The position numbers and the translations under genes are program-made. The notes beneath the pieces were generated by a model. The model worked only from the letters and a program-made list of their open reading frames with translations, did not search any database and was not told where the DNA came from. A stretch of 64,000 nt of DNA from JADKAV01 sp963732355. GTDB lineage: Bacteria; Actinomycetota; Actinomycetes; S36-B12; UBA10799. The stretch lies in the NCBI GenBank assembly GCA_963732355.1, contig CAVSZD010000011.1:124001-188000 (forward strand), in the 5' to 3' direction. Of this stretch, positions 11,144 through 19,799 are shown in pieces. Within the stretch, counting starts at the first letter, position 1. Every line of letters starts with the position of its first letter.

Positions 11144-12221
11144 TGGTGACCTCCGTGGTGGTGGATCGAGACCTCAAGAAATCACCATAAACCGTCTCCA
11201 GTGCGGCCACCTGCTGGCGTGCGGCAGGTAGCGATCCGGGGTAGGTCCAGTGGATTCCGTCGCGCTGCCGGGCGAGCACCTGTTCACCGTCGATCGTGTC
11301 CTCCATGGAGAAGGGCTGGCTCTCGTCGTACAGGTCGACGTACTCAACACCGGGCACTGCAGATGCCGCCCTGGACAGCGCCGCGTTGACGTCGGCGTAG
11401 ACCGAGTTCCACTGCGGATCGCGCGCTGTGGGTGGCCCGGACCAAAACACCCGTTGCGCACCTTCGGCCATGATTGCCCGCATCACGACCCGCGCCCTGC
11501 GCTCGTACTCCCTCTCCCATTCGGGCGTGCCAGGGGTCAGCGTGCGCCCACCGACTGTCATGTCGTTGCGCTCGTTTCCGCCGATCAGCACAACGACTGC
11601 GTCGGGCTGTTCATCACGCATGATGGACCGCGCCCCAGCCTCCCAGTTGAAGAAGGCGGGATTGGTCAGCCCCGTGCCGTTGCGCCACACGGACTTGACA
11701 GTCGCCGTCTTCGAATCCGCCAGCAACGCCGACATCTGTTGACCGACGAACGTCGACAGGGAGTCGCCGATGACCAGGATCTTGAGCGGGTCAGCGGCCG
11801 TGGGGACGGTGGTGCTGGGCAGGGTGGGAGCAACTGTGGGTTCGGGCACTGGTTCGTCGCCGACCAGCGCAGCACCGTCGGCCTCATCGGTCTGCTGGCC
11901 CAGCAGGCCTGCGAAGGCTTGCTGGCCCGCATCGAGGTGCAACCAGCCCGCCACAGCGTCAATGGGGGTGGCGATCCCGACCATCACGGTGCGCAGGACC
12001 CCGGGACGCATGCCGTTGGCGTCGCGCAGGAAACCTCCGGAGTTGAAAACAACAGCGATCAACAACGCGATGACCACGACCATCCAGATGTGCCCTGCCG
12101 GCATCCGCCGACCCTCGAATCCGTGCATGGCGGGGTGGTAACTGTCCGACCGGTTGCGTTTGGGGGTCGGCGGTTGTTCCACCTCGGGTGAGTCATGAAT
12201 GACATCGGTCATGGCATCGTC

Positions 12222-13859
12222 CTAGAACTGGAAGTAGATGAAGGGGGCCACGCCCTGCTGGCCCACGAGTGTGTCGATGACGATCAGGAAGACACCGAAA
12301 GCGATGCCCTGGGCCCAGTACGGCAGCCTTGCGAACTGCACCGCCATCCGGTCCCAGAACCGGGCCGGAGTCACCTGGGTGCTCATGGCGACGGCCAGTG
12401 CGACCAGCACCGCCGGCGTGGCAAGCGTGACGGCCGTGGTCCAGCCCACCACGAGCCGGGACAGCACTGTGAGCGCCGTACCCACATCCGGGGAGCGGAA
12501 GAACACCCAGGCCACGCAGACGAAGCCGAAGGTCGCCAGCCACATCACGGGCTTCGGGTAACGAGCCGTGATGACCGCATCGATGCGAGGTTTTGGCTTG
12601 ACCATCACCGTGGTGGTCGTCAGGTCGGCCGATCCGCCCGGGACCGGTTCCCCGGGAGCAGGGTCGCGCAGGTCGATCTGCGAGCCGCCGCCGCCGCGCA
12701 ACTTCGTGACACGTTCGCGCGCCCAACGCTCGAAGGCGAGCCCGCTGCCATGCATCGTCCCCCAGATCACGAAGGTCCATGCGGCCCCGTGCCACAGCCC
12801 ACCGAGGATCATGGTGATCATCAGGTTGATCGTGGTGCGCCGCGGTCCCTTGCGGCTGCCTCCCAAGGGGATGTACAGGTAGTCACGCAGCCACCGGGAC
12901 AACGTCATGTGCCAGCGGTGCCAGAACTCCTGCAGGCTCAGTGCCCGGTAGGGCTGGTCGAAGTTCTGCGGGAACCAGAAACCCAGCAGCATTGCGAGGC
13001 CGATGGCGATGTCGGTGTATCCGGAGAAGTCGCAGTAGATCTGCGCGGCATAGCCGACGATCGCCAGGCCGGTATCGACTGCACCAAATGCCTGCGGGCT
13101 GCCGAAGACCGGGTCCACGAGGTTCACCGCGAGGAAGTCGGCCAGCACCACCTTTTTGATCAGACCGCCACCGATGAGGAACAAAGCCGGCGCGGCAGGG
13201 ATGTTGCGCGGACTGCGTGGGGTGGCCAGCTGGGGGATGAACTCCGTGGCCCGCACGATGGGTCCGGCGACCAGATGCGGGAAGAAGGACAGGTAGACGG
13301 CCGTGTCGATGGGTTTGGCCAGCGGGGCCTTCTCCCGGTACACGTCCACGACGTAGCTGATCGCCTGGAACGTGAAGAACGAGATGCCAACGGGCAGGGC
13401 CAACTCAAGGACCTGCTGCTCACCTTCGAGGCCGAAGGCGTTCACCAGACTGTTGACGCTGTCCACGAAGAAGCCCAGGTACTTGAACACCCCGAGCAAG
13501 GCGAGGTTGACCGTGACCGCAGCGATGAGAACGGCCTTACGACTCGGCTGGCCTCGCTCGCGCTTCGAGATGACCGTGGCGGCGACCTGATTGACGATGA
13601 TCGAGGCAAGCAGCAGGAAGACCCAGCGCCAGTCCGCAGCCGCGTAGAACGCAAGCGATGCGGCGAAGATGAACGGTTTCCAGTACTTGGGGGTGGGCAT
13701 GAGCAACCACGACGTCAGCAGCACCACGACGAAGAACGCCGCGAACTCGATCGTCGGGAAGACCACAGCAAACCCCAATGCACCGGACAACTCTTGGGGC
13801 CACGCGATGGGGAAGAACTCGCGTGACTTACGCCCGAGGCTAACCCGCGGGTACGACAT
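12222..13859 (-). CDS. MBOAT family O-acyltransferase (AlgI/DltB-like)
   Basis: This is a multi-pass membrane acyltransferase of about 545 residues. The invariant MBOAT histidine is in GGLWHGAAWTFVIWG, with the second histidine in MHGSGLAFERW. The upstream motif QPYRALSLQEFWHRWHMTLS is also diagnostic of the AlgI branch. The start is uncertain. ATG 13859 has a GGAG a few bases upstream and is used here; GTG 13766 would begin right at VVFPTIEFAAFF, the usual family N-terminus. Translation further upstream would read through the tandem repeat and is not credible. The family transfers acyl groups across the membrane to exported polysaccharides. The SGNH hydrolase follows after 9 nt. Confidence 0.9.
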   Translation of the reverse strand: MSYPRVSLGRKSREFFPIAWPQELSGALGFAVVFPTIEFAAFFVVVLLTSWLLMPTPKYWKPFIFAASLAFYAAADWRWVFLLLASIIVNQVAATVISKRERGQPSRKAVLIAAVTVNLALLGVFKYLGFFVDSVNSLVNAFGLEGEQQVLELALPVGISFFTFQAISYVVDVYREKAPLAKPIDTAVYLSFFPHLVAGPIVRATEFIPQLATPRSPRNIPAAPALFLIGGGLIKKVVLADFLAVNLVDPVFGSPQAFGAVDTGLAIVGYAAQIYCDFSGYTDIAIGLAMLLGFWFPQNFDQPYRALSLQEFWHRWHMTLSRWLRDYLYIPLGGSRKGPRRTTINLMITMILGGLWHGAAWTFVIWGTMHGSGLAFERWARERVTKLRGGGGSQIDLRDPAPGEPVPGGSADLTTTTVMVKPKPRIDAVITARYPKPVMWLATFGFVCVAWVFFRSPDVGTALTVLSRLVVGWTTAVTLATPAVLVALAVAMSTQVTPARFWDRMAVQFARLPYWAQGIAFGVFLIVIDTLVGQQGVAPFIYFQF

Positions 13860-13907
13860 TAACTCCGAGGCAACATCGGCGGGTCGCGGATGTCGGGGCT
13901 CGGGCGG

Positions 13908-14061
13908 GCCCGCCGACGCCCCGGTTGAGGCCCGCCGACGCCCCGGTTGAGGCCCGCCGACGCCCCGGTTGAGGCCCGCCGACGCCCCGGTTGAAGCCCA
14001 CCGACGCCCCGGTTGAAGCCCACCGACGCCCCGGTTGAAGCCCACCGACGCCCCGGTTAGA
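13908..14061. repeat. 22-bp tandem repeat array, seven copies
   Basis: Seven head-to-tail copies of a 22-bp unit (GCCCGCCGACGCCCCGGTTG plus AG or AA) begin at 13908, 13930, 13952, 13974, 13996, 14018 and 14040. The first four read GCCCGCC and the last three GCCCACC, showing that variants spread in blocks. The array is upstream of the MBOAT start and runs directly into palindrome copy A. It encodes nothing convincing, although several frames stay open through it. Confidence 0.95.
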
Positions 14062-14142
14062 GGTTGTGCGGTTGGTTAGCGAAACAACGCGTGGATTCTC
14101 TAACCAACAGCACAACCTCTAACCAACAGCACAACCTCTAAC
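14057..14142. repeat. Intergenic palindrome family 1, copy A (66 bp, right arm partly duplicated)
   Basis: Inverted arms of 23 bp (left starts TTAGAGGTTGTGCGGTTGGT, right ends CAACAGCACAACCTCTAA) flank a 20-nt loop with an ACGCGT core, spanning 14057-14122. There is one arm mismatch. The last 20 bp of the right arm are repeated at 14123-14142. The loop reads AAACAACGCGTGGATT, the same orientation as copies D and E and opposite to B and C. Copies are at 25995, 30509, 38107 and 38258. Confidence 0.95.
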
Positions 14143-14191
14143 GCCGGTGGCGCCGGTGGACCGGTTGCCGCCCGCCAGCCCCCGAACAACA

Positions 14192-14233
14192 GCGAACCCC
14201 GCCACCGAGCCGGGCTCAGGTGGCGGGGTTCGC
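14192..14233 (-). terminator. Strong hairpin, transcription terminator of etfBA
   Basis: Perfect 15-bp inverted arms (GCGAACCCCGCCACC at 14192-14206 and its complement at 14219-14233) enclose a 12-nt loop that can itself pair. It lies 12 bp beyond the etfA stop codon. No T-tract is visible, as is common for terminators in GC-rich actinobacteria. Confidence 0.8.
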
Positions 14234-14244
14234 AGAACTACCGA

Positions 14245-15198
14245 TCAGCCCTTGCGCTTGCCGATCTCGTCGGTCAGTTGCGGGACGACCTCGAACAGGT
14301 CGCCAACCACGCCGTAGTCTGCGAGTTCGAAGATCGGGGCCTCAGGGTCCTTGTTGACCACGATGATCGTCTTCGAGGTCTGCATGCCGGCGCGGTGCTG
14401 GATCGCCCCTGAAATGCCGTTGGCGATGTACAACTGCGGCGACACGGTCTTGCCGGTCTGACCCACCTGGTACTGATGGGGGTACCAGCCGGCATCCGTG
14501 GCGGCACGCGAGGCGCCAACCGCAGCACCGAGGGAGTCGGCGAGCTTCTCGATGACCTCGAAGCCCTCCGGTCCACCGACGCCGCGACCACCGGAGACGA
14601 CGACGGCGGCCTCGGTCAGTTCCGGGCGCGCCCCCTTCTCCTCCTCGACACGGTCCACGATCTTCGCCGCGGTGGCAGCTGGGCTCAAGGCCACGCTCAC
14701 GTCGGAGCGGGTGCCTGCGGCCGGCGCTGCCACGGGGGCGGTGGAGTTCGGACGCACCGTGATGACCGGGGTTCCGGTCGTGACCTTGGACTGCACGATG
14801 GTGGAGCCGCCGAAGATCGACTGCGTGGCCACGAGTTCGGGCGACACGGCCACAGCGTCGGTGATGACGCCGCTGTTGGCCTTGACGGCCAACCTGCCAG
14901 CGATCTCTTTGCCTTCGGCGCTGGAGGTGATGAGCACTGCGGCAGGTGACTTCTCCGTGACCAGCTGCGCAAGCAACTCGGCCTTCGGTGCGACGACATG
15001 CCCGGTCAAGGCGGCGTCGTCAGCCACGTAGATGTTCACGGCGCCGTACTCAGCCAGCGTCGCAGCGGCGGAGTCGATGCCACCGCCCACGAACACCGCC
15101 GACGGCTCGCCCAGGGCGCGGGCCATCGTCAGCAGTTCCAGTGCAGTCTTCTTGACCGAGCCGTCGACGTGGTCGACCAATACCAGGATTTCAGCCAT
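14245..15198 (-). CDS. etfA: Electron transfer flavoprotein alpha subunit
   Basis: EtfA (FixB) is the FAD-binding alpha subunit of the soluble electron carrier that takes electrons from acyl-CoA and related dehydrogenases. The protein is 317 residues. The C-terminal FAD-binding domain is clear: VVSGGRGVGGPEGF, then VGASRAATDAGWYPHQYQVGQTGK, then GISGAIQHRAGM and VVNKDPEAPIFELADYGVVGD, all family signatures. ATG at 15198. It follows etfB after 13 bp and is followed by a strong hairpin. Its position beside a methyltransferase/GH57/GT4 block matches the mycobacterial Rv3028c-Rv3032 region. Confidence 0.97.
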   Translation of the reverse strand: MAEILVLVDHVDGSVKKTALELLTMARALGEPSAVFVGGGIDSAAATLAEYGAVNIYVADDAALTGHVVAPKAELLAQLVTEKSPAAVLITSSAEGKEIAGRLAVKANSGVITDAVAVSPELVATQSIFGGSTIVQSKVTTGTPVITVRPNSTAPVAAPAAGTRSDVSVALSPAATAAKIVDRVEEEKGARPELTEAAVVVSGGRGVGGPEGFEVIEKLADSLGAAVGASRAATDAGWYPHQYQVGQTGKTVSPQLYIANGISGAIQHRAGMQTSKTIIVVNKDPEAPIFELADYGVVGDLFEVVPQLTDEIGKRKG

Positions 15199-15211
15199 TG
15201 TCTCGTTCTCC

Positions 15212-15994
15212 CTAGATGAACTTCTGCTCGGACAGGTAGTCAGCGATCTTCACGCCGCCGTTGCCCTCGTCGGTGACGACGGTTCCCGCCGCACGCGCGG
15301 GGGCCGCTGCGAAGTCTGCGACCTCGCTCCACGCCGCGCCCAGACCAACAACACCAGCCTCGATGCCCGCATCGGCCAAGCTGATGGTCTCGACCGGCTT
15401 CTTCTTCGCGGCCATGATGCCCTTGAAGGAGGGGTAGCGCGGCTCGTTGATCTTCTCCACAACCGAGATCACCGCTGGGGTGCTGGCCTCGACCACGTCG
15501 TAGCCGTAGTCGGTGAGCCTGTGGGCCTTGACGCTGCCGTCGCCGGGCGCCTCAACCTTGTTCGCGAACGTCAACTGGGCCACACCGAGGCGCTCTGCCA
15601 CCATCGCGGGGACAACGCTCATGCGGGCGTCGGTCGATTCGGACCCGAAGATGATCAGGTCGGCGCCGCGGCCTTCGAGGACCTTGGCGATGGCCAGCGA
15701 GGTGGCGACGGCATCCGAACCGGCGAGGCCGTCGTCGAGAATGTGGATACCGGCGTCGGCGCCCATGCTCAGCGCCTTGCGGATCGTCTCGGTGGACTGC
15801 GCGGGACCCATAGATAGCACGGTGACCTCACCGCTGGTGGCCTCGGCGATCTTCAATGCTTCCTCGACGGCGTACTCGTCGAGTTCGTTCATGACTCCGT
15901 CCACGGATTCCCGGTCAAGGGTCTTCGTGGTCGGGTCGAGCTTCTTCTCCGACCAGGTGTCGGGGACCTGCTTGACGCAGACGACGATCTTCAT
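15212..15994 (-). CDS. etfB: Electron transfer flavoprotein beta subunit
   Basis: EtfB (FixA) is the AMP-binding partner of EtfA. It is 260 residues starting at ATG 15994 with the classic N-terminus MKIVVCVKQVPDT. An earlier in-frame ATG (16048) only adds a tail without family character. The segment DEYAVEEALKIAE and the GADAGIHILDD, SLAIAKVLEG and IIFGSESTDA stretches are typical of the beta subunit. A TACTC/GAGTA palindrome lies about 66 bp upstream and may be an operator for this operon. Confidence 0.97.
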   Translation of the reverse strand: MKIVVCVKQVPDTWSEKKLDPTTKTLDRESVDGVMNELDEYAVEEALKIAEATSGEVTVLSMGPAQSTETIRKALSMGADAGIHILDDGLAGSDAVATSLAIAKVLEGRGADLIIFGSESTDARMSVVPAMVAERLGVAQLTFANKVEAPGDGSVKAHRLTDYGYDVVEASTPAVISVVEKINEPRYPSFKGIMAAKKKPVETISLADAGIEAGVVGLGAAWSEVADFAAAPARAAGTVVTDEGNGGVKIADYLSEQKFI

Positions 15995-16059
15995 GGGCGC
16001 GGTCGACCTCCTCGGGTGCGCGTTACCGACAGCTGTCGCCATCGGCACTTGTCCCTATG

Positions 16060-16076
16060 TTACTCACGAGTAGTAA
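16060..16076. promoter_or_regulatory. Palindrome TACTC-AC-GAGTA between etfB and the methyltransferase operon, possible operator
   Basis: A perfect 5-bp inverted repeat with a 2-nt centre (TACTCACGAGTA, 16061-16072), with TTACT/AGTAA outer similarity, sits 66 bp upstream of the etfB ATG and 80 bp upstream of the divergent methyltransferase start. Its size suits a TetR-type dimer. That it is bound by a regulator is inference only. Confidence 0.4.
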
Positions 16077-16155
16077 GTGCGCATTTCAGCCCCCCTCTGC
16101 CCCAGTGACCCCGGCCACGCCGGTGCGGCGAAGGCGGCCACGTAGCCTGAATCGT

Positions 16156-16863
16156 GTGACTGCTTCTCTGCCGCTGACCGGCGAACGCACCGTTCCCGGC
16201 GTGGCACGTGAGCAGTACTGGTTCGCTCGCCACGAAGTGGTCTACCGCTGGCTGGCCCCTCGTTGCAGCGGCCAGACGGTTGTGGAGGCTGGATCCGGTG
16301 AGGGATACGGCGCTGCAGCCCTGCACGCCGCCGGTGCCCGGGTCATCGCTGTCGACTACGACGCAACCGCCATCGAACACAGCGCCGCGACCTATCCGCT
16401 GCCGCATGTGCGCGCCAACCTTGCCGCCCTTCCGTTCGCCACGGTGGACGCCGTGGTCAGCCTGCAGGTGATCGAACACCTGTGGGCGCTGCCCGAGTTC
16501 CTCTCCCAAGTTCGCCGGATGGCCGACTGGACCTGCCTGAGCACGCCGAACCGCCTGACCTTCTCGCCGGGCCTGGGCCGCGGGCAGAAACCCACCAACC
16601 CGTTTCACGTCGAGGAGTTCGACGCCGACCAGCTGCACGATCTGCTGCGGGAAGCGGGTTTCACACAGATCGAGATGTTCGGGGTGCACAACGGCCCGCG
16701 TCTGCGATCACGTCCCGGTCTGATCGCCGAGCAGATCGATGCGGCGCTGTCGGGGCACTGGCCGGATGAACTCGAACGGTTCGTCTCCTCGGTGACGGCC
16801 GAGGACTTCGAGATTTCAGCGGCCAGCCCGGACTGCTTGGACCTCGTGGTGGTGGCGCGATGA
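16156..16863 (+). CDS. Class I SAM-dependent methyltransferase (Rv3030-like position)
   Basis: This is a 235-residue methyltransferase. The SAM-binding motif I is VVEAGSGEGYGAA, and motif II gives ARVIAVDYD with the acidic ribose-binding Asp. The DAVVSLQVIEHLW segment is the post-motif typical of small-molecule methyltransferases. I chose GTG 16156, which begins just before LPLTGERTVPG; the upstream frame reaches an ATG at 16057 but is low-complexity Arg/Pro. It overlaps the GH57 start by 4 nt (ATGA). In mycobacteria the gene at this position is linked to methylglucose lipopolysaccharide synthesis; the same role here is inferred from gene order only. Confidence 0.88.
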   Translation: MTASLPLTGERTVPGVAREQYWFARHEVVYRWLAPRCSGQTVVEAGSGEGYGAAALHAAGARVIAVDYDATAIEHSAATYPLPHVRANLAALPFATVDAVVSLQVIEHLWALPEFLSQVRRMADWTCLSTPNRLTFSPGLGRGQKPTNPFHVEEFDADQLHDLLREAGFTQIEMFGVHNGPRLRSRPGLIAEQIDAALSGHWPDELERFVSSVTAEDFEISAASPDCLDLVVVAR

Positions 16864-18299
16864 TCGGGCGGTTCGCGCTGGTGCTGCACAGCCACCTGCC
16901 CTGGCTGCGGGGGCATGGCACCTGGCCGGTGGGTGAGGAATGGCTGTACCAAGCGATCGCGTCGAGCTACGTGCCCGTTCTTGAGGTGCTGGATCGACTG
17001 GCCGCCAAGGGTGCGCGTGACCTGGTCACGATCGGCATCACCCCGGTGCTGGCTGCCCAACTCGACGACCCTGCCGCACTCGAGGACGCAAGCACCTGGG
17101 TCGCGGACTGGATGTGGCGAGCCCAGGAACTGGGCGAGCGTGACCCGGCGGCGGGTGACCGCGAGGCCAGCCGGGCCAGGGCCACACTCGAGGCGCTGCA
17201 GACCACTCACAAGGCCGGCTTCTCCCCCGCGTTCAGACGGCTGGCGGACGCGGGAGTTGTGGAGTTGCTGGCCGGGCCCGCAACTCACCCGTTCCAACCC
17301 CTGCTCGACGAGCGGGTCGCAGACTTCGCCCTGCGCACCGGCTTGGACGACCACGCCGTCCGCTTCGGGCAGGGATCAACGGGGATCTGGGCGCCAGAAT
17401 GCGGCTACCGCCCGGGCCTGGAGCGGCTGTACGCGCGTCAAGGTGTGGGTCATTTCCTGATGGACGGACCAACGATGTTGCACGTGGGCCGCCCGACAAG
17501 CAGCGCGTGGACGGTTGGCGACTCCGACGTCGTGACCTTCGGGCGCGACCTCGACGTGACCTACCGGGTGTGGTCGCCACGCAAGGGCTACCCCGGCCAC
17601 CACGAGTACCGCGACTTCCACGTCGTGGATGATCTCGGCTTCCGCACGAGACGCGTCACCTCCTCCGGGATCCACGGCACCCGCAAAGCCGCCTACGATC
17701 CTGCTGCGGCAGCCGCCGCCGTGGCCCGTGACGCCCGCGACTTCGTCGAGGTCGTGCGCCGACGCCTGCTGGACCTGCGCGACACCGTCGTCGACCCATT
17801 GGTCGTCGCGGCCTACGACACCGAACTGTTCGGTCACTGGTGGCATGAGGGACCTGCGTGGCTGGAGGCGGTGTTGACACTTCTGCCGGAAGCCGGGATT
17901 GAGGTCACCACGCTGTCCCGCGCCGCCATGAGTCCCGCAGGGCGCATCGATCCACAGGAGGGTTCCTGGGGCACGGGCAAGGACTTCCACGTGTGGGCGG
18001 GTCCCGCCGTGGAGTCGATGGTGGATGACAACGACGAACTCATGCGGCGCTGGCTCAAGACCGCCGATCCAAAAGCACGCGATGACCGTCTTCGGGACCT
18101 GGCCACGCAAGCCCTTCTGGCCCTCTCCAGCGACTGGGCCTTCATGGTGAGCAAGGACAGCGCGGCGCAATATGCGACGACCCGCCACAACGGCCATCAC
18201 AGCGAGTTCCATCGGATCGCCGACGCCATTGAGACCGGTCGGCCGATCATCACCGACGGCCAGAGGCCTTTCGCCCACATCGACCCACGCCTGCTGTGA
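16860..18299 (+). CDS. Glycoside hydrolase family 57, probable 1,4-alpha-glucan branching enzyme
   Basis: This is a 479-residue GH57 protein with the DUF1957-type C-terminal extension typical of branching enzymes. The N-terminus FALVLHSHLPWLRGHG carries the family HSH motif. The nucleophile Glu about 179 lies in GIWAPECGYRPG and the acid Asp about 320 in AAYDTELFGHWWHEGP. ATG 16860 overlaps the methyltransferase stop (ATGA), and its own stop overlaps the next start (GTGA). It matches Rv3031 in neighbourhood and domain content. It would branch a short alpha-glucan, separately from GlgB at 28.3 kb. Confidence 0.92.
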   Translation: MIGRFALVLHSHLPWLRGHGTWPVGEEWLYQAIASSYVPVLEVLDRLAAKGARDLVTIGITPVLAAQLDDPAALEDASTWVADWMWRAQELGERDPAAGDREASRARATLEALQTTHKAGFSPAFRRLADAGVVELLAGPATHPFQPLLDERVADFALRTGLDDHAVRFGQGSTGIWAPECGYRPGLERLYARQGVGHFLMDGPTMLHVGRPTSSAWTVGDSDVVTFGRDLDVTYRVWSPRKGYPGHHEYRDFHVVDDLGFRTRRVTSSGIHGTRKAAYDPAAAAAAVARDARDFVEVVRRRLLDLRDTVVDPLVVAAYDTELFGHWWHEGPAWLEAVLTLLPEAGIEVTTLSRAAMSPAGRIDPQEGSWGTGKDFHVWAGPAVESMVDDNDELMRRWLKTADPKARDDRLRDLATQALLALSSDWAFMVSKDSAAQYATTRHNGHHSEFHRIADAIETGRPIITDGQRPFAHIDPRLL

Positions 18300-19498
18300 G
18301 ACACATCGTCCACCTTTCCTGGGAATACCCGCCGATCGTCTACGGCGGACTCGGCAGACACGTCGAAGCGCTGGCTGCCGCGCAGGCCGCCCAGGGTGAC
18401 GAGGTCACCGTCGTGACACAGGCCCCTTCCGGCCACGGACCGGAAGCCGTCACCGAATCTGGCGTGCACGTTGTGAGGGTGTCACCCGACGGACCCTTCC
18501 CCTACCACTTGCCCTCGCTGCTGACCTGGGTCGGCGCACTCGACGACCGGATCGGGTTCGCGGGCACGCGATTGGCGCAAGCAGACGTCGTACATGCCCA
18601 CGACTGGGTGGTCGGGCGCGCCGGAAGCAGAGCGGCAGCGTCACTGCAAGCTCCGCTGGTGGCCACCCTGCACGCGACGGAGGCGGGCCGTCACGGCGGA
18701 TGGCTGCCGGACCCGGTGTCGGCCTCGGTGCATCTGGTCGAGCAGTGGCTGGCCGACGAGGCCGATGAACTCATCGTCTGCTCCCAGTCGATGGCCGAGG
18801 AGGTGATGCGGGGACACGACGCGGACCCCCATCACTTGACTGTGGTACCCAACGGGATCGACACCGCCGCCTACTCCGCGGACGTACAGGTGCCCGCCGA
18901 ACTGCTGACCGGCACGCCACGGCTGACCTTCGTCGGTCGCATCGAATGGGAGAAGGGTGTCTTCGTCGCCGTGGATGCTATGTCCGAGATCGTGCGCGAA
19001 CACCCGGCCGCGACCTTACGGATCATCGGGACCGGCGGACAGACAGCAGCCGTCGCATCACGGATCGCCGACCTCGGACTGTCAGACCACGTGTCCATGT
19101 GGGGTCATGTCGATGAGCAACGTCTGCGCCAGTTGTACGCGTCCTCGGATCTGCTGCTGGCCCCCAGCTCCTACGAACCCTTCGGCATCGTCGCCCTGGA
19201 AGGTGCGGCCATGGGTGTGCCGCTGATCGTCGGCGACACAGGCGGCTTGGCAGAGTTCGTCACCCACGAGCGTGGCAGGCGCTGCCAGCCCAACGACCCA
19301 CAGGACCTGGCAGCGCAGGTGCTGGCTGCCTGCGCGGACCCGGCAGGCACCGTCGCCCGACGAGATGCAGCCAGTGATGCCTTGGCCGAATACACGTGGG
19401 CCCGCATCGCCGAAGCGACTTCAGACGTCTACGCGTGCGCCGCGCGCCGTCCGCACCCCGCGCGGCACGCACCCATCACGGCGGGCCGGATCTGGTGA
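18296..19498 (+). CDS. GT4 family glycosyltransferase, Rv3032-like alpha-glucan elongating enzyme
   Basis: This is a 400-residue retaining glycosyltransferase with the GT-B fold. The N-terminal SWEYPPIVYGGLGRHVEALA is the glycogen-synthase-like donor loop. The C-terminal part has VGRIEWEKG and the EX7E motif in SSYEPFGIVALEGAAMG. The GTG start at 18296 overlaps the GH57 stop. By synteny and motifs it resembles Rv3032, an alpha-1,4-glucosyltransferase of mycobacterial lipopolysaccharide/glycogen synthesis. The last 20 residues are low-complexity. It converges on a small membrane-protein gene 4 bp away. Confidence 0.9.
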   Translation: MRHIVHLSWEYPPIVYGGLGRHVEALAAAQAAQGDEVTVVTQAPSGHGPEAVTESGVHVVRVSPDGPFPYHLPSLLTWVGALDDRIGFAGTRLAQADVVHAHDWVVGRAGSRAAASLQAPLVATLHATEAGRHGGWLPDPVSASVHLVEQWLADEADELIVCSQSMAEEVMRGHDADPHHLTVVPNGIDTAAYSADVQVPAELLTGTPRLTFVGRIEWEKGVFVAVDAMSEIVREHPAATLRIIGTGGQTAAVASRIADLGLSDHVSMWGHVDEQRLRQLYASSDLLLAPSSYEPFGIVALEGAAMGVPLIVGDTGGLAEFVTHERGRRCQPNDPQDLAAQVLAACADPAGTVARRDAASDALAEYTWARIAEATSDVYACAARRPHPARHAPITAGRIW

Positions 19499-19502
19499 GG
19501 GT

Positions 19503-19787
19503 TCAGCTCGTCCCATAACTGCGTGCCCGGGCCGAACTGGCGTAGGAGCCGATGTCGGCCAAGAAGGCAAGGGCGACGAAGAACCAGGTGAATCCGGTCA
19601 CGGAGCCCAGCCACCAGTTGAGAAGCACGTAACTCAGTGTCGTGAAGGGCAAGAAGATGATCCCGATCAGCGGGATGACCCATTCGCCGTTGAAGGCCTT
19701 CTCGACGGTGTCACCGAACACCCACAACAGCACCAGCGCGATCCGGGGGAAGAATGCACCCAGGGCAACTACGAAACAACCGCACAT
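19503..19787 (-). CDS. Small hypothetical membrane protein
   Basis: This is a 94-residue protein with two or three hydrophobic helices: an N-terminal one around FPRIALVLLWVFG, a middle one around IPLIGIIFLPFTTLSYVLL, and a third around FTWFFVALAFLADIG. I recognise no named family with confidence. It lies 12 bp downstream of the ATP-grasp ligase on the same strand and is probably the last gene of that operon. Confidence 0.75.
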   Translation of the reverse strand: MCGCFVVALGAFFPRIALVLLWVFGDTVEKAFNGEWVIPLIGIIFLPFTTLSYVLLNWWLGSVTGFTWFFVALAFLADIGSYASSARARSYGTS

Positions 19788-19799
19788 CTGTCCTCCGCC

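Noticed and set aside
12195..13826. Long plus-strand open frame (543 codons) opposite the MBOAT gene
   Set aside because: The His/Arg/Asp-rich translation is typical of an antisense shadow; the MBOAT active-site motif is on the minus strand.
13860..14045. N-terminal extension of the MBOAT protein through the 22-bp repeats
   Set aside because: The extra residues are repeat translation (Arg/Gly/Pro) without family similarity; the domain begins after ATG 13859 or GTG 13766.
13908..14142. Possible CRISPR array
   Set aside because: Units are directly abutting with no spacers and no cas genes are in the window; the same holds for the arrays at 25.9-26.2 kb.
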